From: Rhizobium sp. FY34
GTDB taxonomy: Bacteria; Pseudomonadota; Alphaproteobacteria; Rhizobiales; Rhizobiaceae
Direction: 5' to 3'
NCBI RefSeq assembly: GCF_005222845.1
Contig: NZ_STFZ01000014.1
Location: forward strand, 62,001 to 126,000
Length of the DNA stretch: 64,000 bases
The notes beneath the pieces are model-generated. The model was not told the DNA's origin. It searched no databases and saw only the letters and a list, made by a program, of their open reading frames with translations. Below are positions 36,635 to 43,402 of this stretch, piece after piece (position 1 is the stretch's first letter; each line of letters starts with the position of its first letter). A program made the position numbers and the translations under genes.

Positions 36635-37753
36635 TCAGATATAGGCGCGCAGCAATTCCGTGAGGCAAAGCATGGCCATCGCCTGCCCATAGGGCATGGA
36701 GGTGAGCTTGATCTGCCGGTAGAAATCGAGGTCATGGCCCATGGCGGTGCCGAAGGAGACCTCTTTCAGCTCGCCCTCTGGCGAAATCTTCTCCACGACG
36801 CCGCGCATGGCGCGCTCTGCCGTTTCCCGAAATTCAGGGCCGAGATAGCGTTTGCGCACGCCCTTCATCAGGCCATAGGCAAAGCCGGCGGTGGCCGAGG
36901 CTTCCAGATAGCTGTTCGGATCATCGATCAGCGTGTGCCAGAGGCCCGATGCATGCTGGTGCTCTTTGAGAGCGGCGGCCTGGCGGGCAAGCAGCGACAC
37001 GAGATGCCGGCGCAGGAAATCCTCTTCGGGCAGATCGAGAAGCTCGATGAATTCGGGAATGGCAATGGTCAGCCAGCTATTGCCGCGGGCCCAGCGGGCG
37101 CGGGCGAAATTGTGGTTGCCGTCAAAGGTCCAGCCGTGGAACCAGAGACCGGTCTGCGTATCCATGAGATACTGGGCATGCACGATGAACTGGTATTTCG
37201 CCTCCTCGACATATTCCGGTCGATTGAGCACAAGGCCGATCTTGGCGAGCGGCAGCACGCTCATCATCAGCGTATCGTCCCACATCTGCTGGTCGTTGAC
37301 GCTGTTGTAGACGATGTGCTGCAGGCCGCCTTCGCGGGTACGCGGCATTTCGTGCATCACCCATTCCGCCCAGGTTTCCAGATAGGGCAGGAAGCGCGGA
37401 TCGCGGTTCATCTCATAGAGATGCGCGAGCGTCAGGAAAGGCGCGACAGTGTTGATATTCTTGGTCGGTGTGCCTTCCGCCAGGCGCTCATCGAACCAGG
37501 TGGTGATGATCTGCATGGCGGCCGGGTTGCCCGTCTGCTGCCAATACTTGAACAGGCCGTAAAGCCCGATGCCATGCGTCCATTCCCAGCCGGCCCAGCC
37601 CTTCGTATCGATCACCCGGCCATCGTCCAGGCGCAGCAGAAACTCGCCGCTCTCATCCTCAATGTTGACGAGGTTGTTCGTCAGCCGATCAATCAGCTCG
37701 CACACATCCGCACGCTGGATGAAATACTGTTTCTGCCTCAGCAGCGGATGCAT
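36635..37753 (-). CDS. Glycoside hydrolase family 105 (unsaturated rhamnogalacturonyl hydrolase type)
   Basis: A 372-residue (alpha/alpha)6-barrel protein. The active-site stretch Q-M-W-D-D-T-L-M-M places aspartates at 159-160, and the W-A-R-G-N-S-W motif (221-227) is a hallmark of YteR/RhiN-type GH105/GH88 enzymes. They remove unsaturated galacturonyl residues left by lyases from rhamnogalacturonan or related glycans. It has no signal peptide, so it works in the cytosol on the imported oligosaccharide. It is first in the operon, divergent from iclR, with GGGGAGGAG before the ATG. Confidence 0.88.
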   Translation of the reverse strand: MHPLLRQKQYFIQRADVCELIDRLTNNLVNIEDESGEFLLRLDDGRVIDTKGWAGWEWTHGIGLYGLFKYWQQTGNPAAMQIITTWFDERLAEGTPTKNINTVAPFLTLAHLYEMNRDPRFLPYLETWAEWVMHEMPRTREGGLQHIVYNSVNDQQMWDDTLMMSVLPLAKIGLVLNRPEYVEEAKYQFIVHAQYLMDTQTGLWFHGWTFDGNHNFARARWARGNSWLTIAIPEFIELLDLPEEDFLRRHLVSLLARQAAALKEHQHASGLWHTLIDDPNSYLEASATAGFAYGLMKGVRKRYLGPEFRETAERAMRGVVEKISPEGELKEVSFGTAMGHDLDFYRQIKLTSMPYGQAMAMLCLTELLRAYI

Positions 37754-37777
37754 ACGTCAACTCCTCCCCAGTTGAAA

Positions 37778-37805
37778 TATTTTCGGAACATCATTCCGGA
37801 AAATA
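37778..37805. promoter_or_regulatory. Candidate IclR operator, GH105 side
   Basis: TATTTTCGGAA (37778-37788) and TTCCGGAAAATA (37794-37805) are imperfect inverted repeats (one base missing in the left arm) with a 5-base spacer, 25 bases before the GH105 ATG. The half-site ATTCCGGAAAAT recurs as ATTCCGAAAAAT at 37938-37949. Confidence 0.55.
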
Positions 37806-37937
37806 AGAAATCATAGTCCACACCTCTTTTCAATGGCAAAATTTACGCTAGGCTCACGGATGTTGGATTGCATACAGGCGGTGAGGGGGCATCCGGTCGG
37901 TTGCTTGACAACAGCGCTCGTGCACTTCCAGAAAGCC

Positions 37938-37949
37938 ATTCCGAAAAAT
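37938..37949 (+). promoter_or_regulatory. Second half-site close to iclR start
   Basis: ATTCCGAAAAAT differs by one base from the half-site at 37793-37804 and ends 13 bases before the iclR ATG. It fits autoregulation by IclR. Confidence 0.4.
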
Positions 37950-37962
37950 GTAGAACGCGTCC

Positions 37963-38811
37963 ATGTCCGACGGCCAGCTCAAATCAGACATTGCCAAATC
38001 CGATACTGCCAGATCCGAGTCTGCCAAATCTGAGACTGGCAAGACGGAGAATGTCGCAGCAGTCCTCAAGGTGTTTGCGGTCATGGAGGCATTGGTCGAG
38101 GATAAGCGCGTCAGCCTTGCCGACCTTGCGCAAAGGGCCATGACCTCCAAGACCACCGCGCACCGCCTGCTGCAGACAATGATGGAGCTTGGTTATGTGG
38201 AGCAGGATGCAGAGACCGAAAAATATGGACTGACGCTCAAGCTGTTCAGCCTTGGCGCCCGTTCGCTGAACGAGCAGGCGGATCTGCTGCGGGTGGCCGA
38301 TCAGGCCATGGGGCGCCTGTCACGGGCAACGGGAGAATCCGTCAATCTCGGCATTCTCGATGATCGCGACCAGAAGGTCGTCTACATCCACAAATATGAT
38401 TCCATCTTCAGCCTGTCGATGAAATCGACGCTTGGCCTGCGCAATCCGCTGCACAGCACCTCACTCGGCAAGGCGCTGCTGGCCTGGCGGGCGCCAGACG
38501 AGATCCGCGAACGGCTGGCAAAGATGGAGTTTCCAAAGCTTGCGCCGCGCACGATCACCGATCCGGACGTGTTTTTTGCCCAATTGCATGAGATCCAGGC
38601 GCAGGGCTTTGCCGAGGAGGTCGAGGAGAGCGAAGCTGGCGTGCGCTGCATGGCAACGCCGATCTTCAACCATCTGGGCCGGCCGATTGCGGCCATGTCG
38701 ATTTCGTTTCCGCTGTTCCGCTTTGACGAGGCGCGCAAGGGCGAGTATGTGGCGCTTCTGACCGGTGCAGGCCGCTTTGCGTCCGAAACGCTCGGGCATC
38801 GCACCGCCTGA
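37963..38811 (+). CDS. IclR family transcriptional regulator
   Basis: A 282-residue regulator. It has a repetitive charged N-terminal tail (residues 1-30), a winged helix (about 33-90, S-L-A-D-L-A-Q-R-A-M-T-S-K-T-T-A-H-R-L-L), and a C-terminal GAF-like effector domain with L-H-S-T-S-L-G-K-A-L-L-A and E-E-S-E-A-G-V-R-C-M-A-T-P. The motif set matches KdgR-type IclR proteins that sense keto-deoxy or uronate breakdown products. It is divergent from GH105 and the most probable regulator of the importer/oxidoreductase operon. Confidence 0.9.
   Translation: MSDGQLKSDIAKSDTARSESAKSETGKTENVAAVLKVFAVMEALVEDKRVSLADLAQRAMTSKTTAHRLLQTMMELGYVEQDAETEKYGLTLKLFSLGARSLNEQADLLRVADQAMGRLSRATGESVNLGILDDRDQKVVYIHKYDSIFSLSMKSTLGLRNPLHSTSLGKALLAWRAPDEIRERLAKMEFPKLAPRTITDPDVFFAQLHEIQAQGFAEEVEESEAGVRCMATPIFNHLGRPIAAMSISFPLFRFDEARKGEYVALLTGAGRFASETLGHRTA
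37981..38040 (+). repeat. Four tandem 15-base repeats inside iclR
   Basis: Units start at 37981, 37996, 38011 and 38026 and follow the pattern ARATCHGASDYTGSC in approximate form. They encode residues 7-26 as KSDIA, KSDTA, RSESA, KSETG. The repeat keeps the reading frame, so copy-number changes would lengthen or shorten a flexible tail without breaking the gene. Confidence 0.8.
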
Positions 38812-39141
38812 CTGGCAGCGGGACCGGGGGAGATCAAACGCGGGGAATGTGACAATTCAATGTGAATTTACGAGATAATACATATTATGGAACATATAAA
38901 CGGTTTGCTTGCTGTTGCATTTTAGGCCGAAACCGCATTTTCCACGACTGTGGAAAACTGGCGACGCTGCAGTTTGCCGTGTTGCATTGAAGCGAACCGA
39001 TGGCATGGTTGCGTCCACTGAGGAAGGCGAGTCACCATGCCGATCATCAATATAGGAAATGCAGCCCTGCATCGATCTCATCAACGAGATAATCGCAGCA
39101 GCTCCAACGAGCCTTCAGCGGAATACCGCCCTCTGGATCGT
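38812..39141. other. AT-richer intergenic region with a perfect inverted repeat
   Basis: This 330-base stretch has no convincing gene. It is visibly AT-richer around 38860-38940. A perfect inverted repeat TTTTCCAC-GACT-GTGGAAAA lies at 38938-38957 and could be an operator or hairpin. A 28-codon frame at 39059-39145 has no recognisable product. The region ends at the isochorismatase-family gene. Confidence 0.5.
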
Positions 39142-39852
39142 TTAGGCGGACAAGAGGCTAACAACTTCGTCTGTCGGCCGCACGTCGCCAAAGCTCCGAT
39201 AGATGCTGTGGAGCGTTGCGTTGTGGTCCTGATCTCGCCTGGCAGCCGTTCCGTCGGCGACGAAGATCACCCGGAAGCCGCTGGCATAGGCATCGCGTGC
39301 GGAAGACTCACAGCAGATGTTCGTCAAGGTTCCGGTGATGACGACCGTGTCGATTCCATTAGCTCGAAGGGCCGCAGGCAGGTTCGAAGAGCCAGGGAAA
39401 AATGCGCTATAGGCGGACTTCTCGAAATACAGGTCCTGTGTCTGCGGGGATAGGCCAGCCCACACTCTCTCCGAGATCGAACCAGCCCCGCCTGACGTCC
39501 GAAATACTTCTGCTACTTCTTCGCCAAAGAATTCCCGTGTAAGGTCTGGATGAGGTTGATCGGAACCGGGAACCACCCAAGCGACCGCGCCTCCAGCGGT
39601 GCGAAGAGCGTCTGCAAGACGAATGATGTTGGGCAATATCCCTCTGCAGTAGCCGCTTCCCCCGACGAAAAACGGCACCATATCGATCACAACCAGAGCC
39701 GTTCGACGTGGATCGACAACTTCATACGCATGGCGTCGCCCGCGCCTCTGCTCTTGACGGTCGTACTCCCGCTGCTCAATCAGCCAATTGTGAAGCTTTG
39801 GGCGCGGCCCTGTGGCCGTGGTTGCGATTGCGCTGCCCTGATCCGAACCCAT
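39142..39852 (-). CDS. Isochorismatase-family cysteine hydrolase
   Basis: A 236-residue protein with the Asp-Lys-Cys triad of the family: D57 in A-L-V-V-I-D-M-V-P, K145 in Y-F-E-K-S-A-Y and C180 in T-G-T-L-T-N-I-C-C-E-S-S-A-R-D. The C-C-E-S pair after T-N resembles ureidoacrylate/biuret-type amidohydrolases, but the substrate cannot be told. The start at 39850-39852 follows GAGG about ten bases upstream; other in-frame ATGs lie further up. Codon use and lower GC differ from neighbours, hinting at later acquisition. Confidence 0.82.
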   Translation of the reverse strand: MGSDQGSAIATTATGPRPKLHNWLIEQREYDRQEQRRGRRHAYEVVDPRRTALVVIDMVPFFVGGSGYCRGILPNIIRLADALRTAGGAVAWVVPGSDQPHPDLTREFFGEEVAEVFRTSGGAGSISERVWAGLSPQTQDLYFEKSAYSAFFPGSSNLPAALRANGIDTVVITGTLTNICCESSARDAYASGFRVIFVADGTAARRDQDHNATLHSIYRSFGDVRPTDEVVSLLSA

Positions 39853-40064
39853 CCTGTCGAATCCTCGTGTGATGCAACGATGATCATTGGCCATTGGGTC
39901 ATCGTCAATGGCTCGCACCAGGATGTTCCAAAAGCAACAGAGGGGTGTTCTAGGAACCAGCTACAGGGCCTTTCCTGTTGCGCATCTTCTACGTCTATAA
40001 AGCAACAGACGGTTCAAAACGCAATTTAAGTCAGAGGCTTAGGCCTTTCATGACGTCCCGATGT
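39853..40064. promoter_or_regulatory. Intergenic region with repeated GCAACAG elements
   Basis: The 212 bases between the isochorismatase and the histidine kinase include AAAGCAACAGA twice (39931-39941 and 39999-40009) and the reverse form CTGTTGC between them (39975-39981). These three copies are a candidate regulator array upstream of the isochorismatase gene. No terminator for the two-component operon is obvious. Confidence 0.35.
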
Positions 40065-41432
40065 TCAGGTAAGCGGCAGTCTGACCTGCACTTCGACGCC
40101 CTCATGGCTCAGCGGTCTCGGCGACGTGACATTCACCGTCATTCCGGTGCGCTCGGCGATGGTCTTGATGATCGACAGGCCAAGGCCACTGCCACCGATC
40201 TTGGTGCTGCCGCGCTCGAACCTCAGCATCAGCCGGGCCATGGCCTCGGCTGGCAGGATCGGCCCGTCATTGGCGATGCACAGAAGTCCATCCGGCTGGA
40301 GCACCGCGTCCACAAGCCCATCCTGCGCGCCGTGCTTCAGCGCATTTTCGATCAGATTGCGAAACAGAATACCAATGGCATCCGGATCGAGCTTGGAGAG
40401 AACCGGATCCTGCGGCAGGCTGAGCACGATCCTGCCTTCGCCGGCCCGGGTGAAATCCTGGACGATCATCTGGAGTACAGGCCGCACATCGGAAGGCTCG
40501 TCACTTTGCAGGCGTCCGCCTTCGGCGCGGGCGAGCTGCATCAGCTTTTCCGACATGCGCATCAGCCGCTTCAGCGTCGTCTCGATTTCGGTTGCCCGCT
40601 GGCCGGTCAGCGCGTCCGTGGTTTCGGAGCGAATGCGCTGCGCCTGGGCGATGGCGCCGGCGACAGGCGTGCGAAGCTCATGGGCGGCATTGGCGGCAAA
40701 GGCGCGCTCGGCGTTGAAGGCAGCCTTCAACCGGTCCAGCAACTGGTTGATGCCGGCGGAAATCGGTGAAAGCTCGCTCGGCAGGCTGTTTTCGGGCAAA
40801 GGCGAAAGATCCTGGGCACCGCGCCGGGCAAGTTCTTCCCGCAGCCCCCGCACAGGCCGCAAGGATCGGCGCACCACGAAAACGATGGCCAGCAGGCTGA
40901 GCGGGATGACGACGATCAGCGGCAGCAAAAGACCGAGCAGCATCTGGCGCGACAATTTCCGGCGGTGATTGAGCGGTTCAGCCACCGCAATCGTCAGCTT
41001 ACCGTCGGCGGTTGCCCCGTAGTAGAGCTGGTGTGTTTGCGTTCGCACAAAGCCGCGCCGGACAAAGGGCGGAAAGATCGAAGCGTCCGCGCCTTTTGAG
41101 GACAGCAGAACTTTGCCGTCGCGATCGCGCAGGAGGAAGGTTACGTCTTCGCCATAGCGTGCATCGCGGCCGGTGCGTGTTTCGTCCTCACCACCCTCCT
41201 CTTCATCATCGCCGTTCTCGGTTTTGGTGCGATGGCTGTGGCCCTCCCGCAGGTCATGCCGGGCAATGGGGAGGATGCGCTGCGCCGTCGCCTTCAGCCC
41301 GTCATCGAAAACCTCTTCCATTTCGCCGCCAAGCCGATGTGCGGTGACGGCTGCTGCCGCCAGCCAGAGCAGCGTCACCGAAAGCCCAACCGCAAGCGCA
41401 AGGCGCGTCTGGAGCGAAAAACCGCTTATCAT
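40065..41432 (-). CDS. Sensor histidine kinase (QseC/OmpR type)
   Basis: A 455-residue membrane sensor. TM1 lies at about residues 12-31, a periplasmic loop at 32-163, TM2 at about 164-187, then HAMP, the phospho-acceptor H251 in A-A-H-E-L-R-T-P, and a C-terminal ATPase domain ending with G-G-S-G-L-G-L-S-I-I. The loop has a run of acidic residues (72-86) next to H-S-H, which would suit metal sensing. It overlaps the response regulator by four bases. The neighbouring divergent flavin/PepSY genes are its probable target. Confidence 0.9.
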   Translation of the reverse strand: MISGFSLQTRLALAVGLSVTLLWLAAAAVTAHRLGGEMEEVFDDGLKATAQRILPIARHDLREGHSHRTKTENGDDEEEGGEDETRTGRDARYGEDVTFLLRDRDGKVLLSSKGADASIFPPFVRRGFVRTQTHQLYYGATADGKLTIAVAEPLNHRRKLSRQMLLGLLLPLIVVIPLSLLAIVFVVRRSLRPVRGLREELARRGAQDLSPLPENSLPSELSPISAGINQLLDRLKAAFNAERAFAANAAHELRTPVAGAIAQAQRIRSETTDALTGQRATEIETTLKRLMRMSEKLMQLARAEGGRLQSDEPSDVRPVLQMIVQDFTRAGEGRIVLSLPQDPVLSKLDPDAIGILFRNLIENALKHGAQDGLVDAVLQPDGLLCIANDGPILPAEAMARLMLRFERGSTKIGGSGLGLSIIKTIAERTGMTVNVTSPRPLSHEGVEVQVRLPLT

Positions 41433-42091
41433 GCGCGCCCCAATCGATAGCCAAGCCCGCGTTCCGTCTCGATGACAGCGGCGCCGAGCTTCTTGCGCAG
41501 GCGGCTGACATGCACCTCGATCGCATTGCTATCGATGTCGGTATCGAAGGAATAGAGCCTCTCTTCCAGCTGCGCCTTGGAAAGCAGCTGGCCGGGACGC
41601 TGGAGGAAGGCCTCGAACAGCACCCATTCGCGTGCCGTCAGAATAACAGCCTTGCCGTTCAGCATGACGCTGCGTGCGGCCATATCGATGGTGAGGCCGC
41701 CAAGCGTGACCAGCGGGTTGGGATTGCCGGTATAGCGACGGGCAACCGAGCCGATACGGGCCGAAAGCTCGGCCAGATCGAAGGGTTTTATCATGTAATC
41801 GTCTGCGCCGGCATTCAGCCCTGAAATCCGGTCGGAGACCTGATCGAGCGCCGTCAGGATCATCACCGGCGTCACATCGCCGCGTCCGCGCAGGCTTTTC
41901 AGGAATGGAATGCCAAGGCCATCCGGCAGCATCAGATCAAGCAGCACCAGATCGTAGCCGGCAGCACCTAGCGCATCCCCTGCCCGATCCAGCCGCAGCA
42001 CCCAATCGACGGAATGGCCGTCTGCTGCGATCTGGTCGCGAATGGCAGCCCCCAGCGCCGTGTCGTCTTCGATCAGCAGAACCCGCATCAT
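41429..42091 (-). CDS. OmpR-family response regulator
   Basis: A 220-residue regulator. The receiver domain has D9-D10 acidic pocket residues, phospho-acceptor D52 in L-L-D-L-M-L-P-D-G and a K-P-F near residue 103. The C-terminal winged helix has V-S-R-L-R-K-K-L near the end. It is transcribed with the kinase and divergent from the PepSY gene at 42237, so it is expected to act on the intergenic region 42092-42236. Confidence 0.93.
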   Translation of the reverse strand: MMRVLLIEDDTALGAAIRDQIAADGHSVDWVLRLDRAGDALGAAGYDLVLLDLMLPDGLGIPFLKSLRGRGDVTPVMILTALDQVSDRISGLNAGADDYMIKPFDLAELSARIGSVARRYTGNPNPLVTLGGLTIDMAARSVMLNGKAVILTAREWVLFEAFLQRPGQLLSKAQLEERLYSFDTDIDSNAIEVHVSRLRKKLGAAVIETERGLGYRLGRA

Positions 42092-42236
42092 TCTCCCCCG
42101 GCATCACCGCTTGGTGCGCCCGCCAGCTTATATCATCGAGACTTCGCCTTACGGGAACCTGAAGCAATACCGCACCGTTTGTAAGGTGGCTGTCAGCTTG
42201 CGCGACGATTCATGCTCTCAACAAACCGAGGAATAG
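42092..42236. promoter_or_regulatory. Divergent promoter region of the two-component and flavin genes
   Basis: The 145-base spacer contains CCTTAC (42147-42152) and GTAAGG (42181-42186), inverted with a 28-base spacing, as the only clear symmetry. OmpR-type regulators usually bind direct repeats, so this is only a candidate. Confidence 0.4.
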
Positions 42237-42509
42237 ATGATGAAGACCGGCCTCCTGCCACGCGTTGCCCTCGCCCTCATGGCCGCCACATCCGTTCAGG
42301 CACGTGATGATTGCGACATTGCAATCAGCGAGTGGCAACCGCGCGAAGCGGTGCGCGCCATGGCAGAAGATCGCGGTTGGCGGCTGAAGCGCATCAAGAT
42401 CGAGGACGGCTGTTACGAAGTCTATGGCACAGACAAAGAGGGCCGCCGCTTCGAGGCGAAGATCGATCCCGCGACGCTTGAGGTCATCGAGATCGAGCAG
42501 CATCGCTGA
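42237..42509 (+). CDS. Small PepSY-domain exported protein
   Basis: A 90-residue protein with a signal peptide (L-P-R-V-A-L-A-L-M-A-A-T-S-V-Q-A, cut near A-R-D-D) and a single PepSY-like beta-alpha unit (G-C-Y-E-V-Y-G-T-D-K-E-G-R-R-F-E-A-K-I-D-P-A-T-L-E). PepSY proteins occur with two-component systems and membrane reductases. The start may be 42237 or the ATG at 42240. It is the first gene of a five-gene cluster that ends with apbE. Confidence 0.82.
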   Translation: MMKTGLLPRVALALMAATSVQARDDCDIAISEWQPREAVRAMAEDRGWRLKRIKIEDGCYEVYGTDKEGRRFEAKIDPATLEVIEIEQHR

Positions 42510-42571
42510 GCTTCTTTGCTGATCACCCGCAAAACCCATCAACAAGATACCCCGAACAGGAGGGCATGCGC

Positions 42572-42886
42572 ATGCGCTACCGCAAACATCTACTCGCCGC
42601 CACGGCCGGCACCGGTCTTCTCGTCGCCTTTGCCAGTCTCGCCATGCCGCTCGACACGCTGGAACCCAGTGCGGAGCACATCGTGCAACAGGTGCAGTAT
42701 GACCGGCCGGATGGCGAGCATCACCGGAAAGGCGATCACCACAAGGCCTCCCCCGAAGCTGATGACGACGACGATGATGATGATCACGGCGGCAGACATG
42801 GTGGCGCCATGCCGCCGCAGAATGCCAGTCCGCCCGCCAATGGCTTGTTTGCGCCGGGTTCCAGACCAACCGTCCAGACGAATTAA
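42572..42886 (+). CDS. Small secreted Asp/His-rich protein
   Basis: About 104 residues. An N-terminal signal-like segment (L-L-A-A-T-A-G-T-G-L-L-V-A-F-A-S-L-A) is followed by a low-complexity part with H-H-R-K-G-D-H-H, eight consecutive aspartates and a final P-rich tail. Composition suggests metal binding or a disordered linker. The ATG at 42572 is 8 bases after AGGAGG (42558-42563), better than the ATG at 42566. I do not recognise the family. Its place between PepSY and DUF2271 genes suggests a role in the same envelope process. Confidence 0.6.
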   Translation: MRYRKHLLAATAGTGLLVAFASLAMPLDTLEPSAEHIVQQVQYDRPDGEHHRKGDHHKASPEADDDDDDDDHGGRHGGAMPPQNASPPANGLFAPGSRPTVQTN

Positions 42887-42913
42887 GCTTGCCTACCCTT
42901 CAAGGAGAATGAA

Positions 42914-43384
42914 ATGAAATCCCTTCTTGCCATGCTTGCTGTCACCACGGCGCTCACCCTCCCCGGCTTGGCCAATGCAGCCCAGGTTACGTTCACCACC
43001 ACGCTCAGCAGCTATGGCGGCGATGGTGCCTATCTTGCCTATTACGTCACGGATGCGGCGGGTAAATATGCCGGAAGCTTGTGGATGGCGGGCGGCAAGA
43101 GCCGGTATTACCAGCATCTGAGCGGCTGGTACCGGGCGACTGCCGGCAATACCGCCGAGATCAACGGCATTACCGGTGCCAGCGTTGGCGCGGGTCGCTC
43201 GCTGAAGATCTCGCTCGATCTTGCCGATACGCTGTTTGATGCCGGCTATCAGTTGCATATCGATTCCGCCGTCGAAGACATGCGCGACAGCCCGAACGAG
43301 ATCGTCGTACCGCTGACCTCGGCCGGTTCCGGCCATACGGTGAAGGGCACGCGCTATATCGCTGACTTCACCTATGCCCGTTAA
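42914..43384 (+). CDS. DUF2271-domain exported protein, possible flavinylation target
   Basis: A 156-residue protein with a Sec signal peptide (cut near A-N-A-A-Q at residues 20-24) and a DUF2271 domain. Residues 84-90 (N-G-I-T-G-A-S) resemble the D-x-x-(S/T)-G-A-(S/T) motif where ApbE attaches FMN, except that N stands where D is usual. With apbE two genes downstream, it is a likely FMN carrier for extracytosolic electron transfer (inference). Confidence 0.8.
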   Translation: MKSLLAMLAVTTALTLPGLANAAQVTFTTTLSSYGGDGAYLAYYVTDAAGKYAGSLWMAGGKSRYYQHLSGWYRATAGNTAEINGITGASVGAGRSLKISLDLADTLFDAGYQLHIDSAVEDMRDSPNEIVVPLTSAGSGHTVKGTRYIADFTYAR

Positions 43385-43402
43385 GCCGGAAGGATATCTC
43401 TC

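Noticed and set aside
39059-39145. A 28-codon plus-strand frame with a protein-like composition (I-D-L-I-N-E-I-I-A-A-A)
   Set aside because: The AGGAA lies directly against the ATG, no family is recognised and it runs into the end of the isochorismatase gene. It could be a gene remnant but cannot be supported.
42590-42799. Minus-strand frame encoding a very hydrophobic 69-residue peptide
   Set aside because: The hydrophobic run is only the reverse reading of the Asp-codon repeat on the plus strand; there is no ribosome-binding site.
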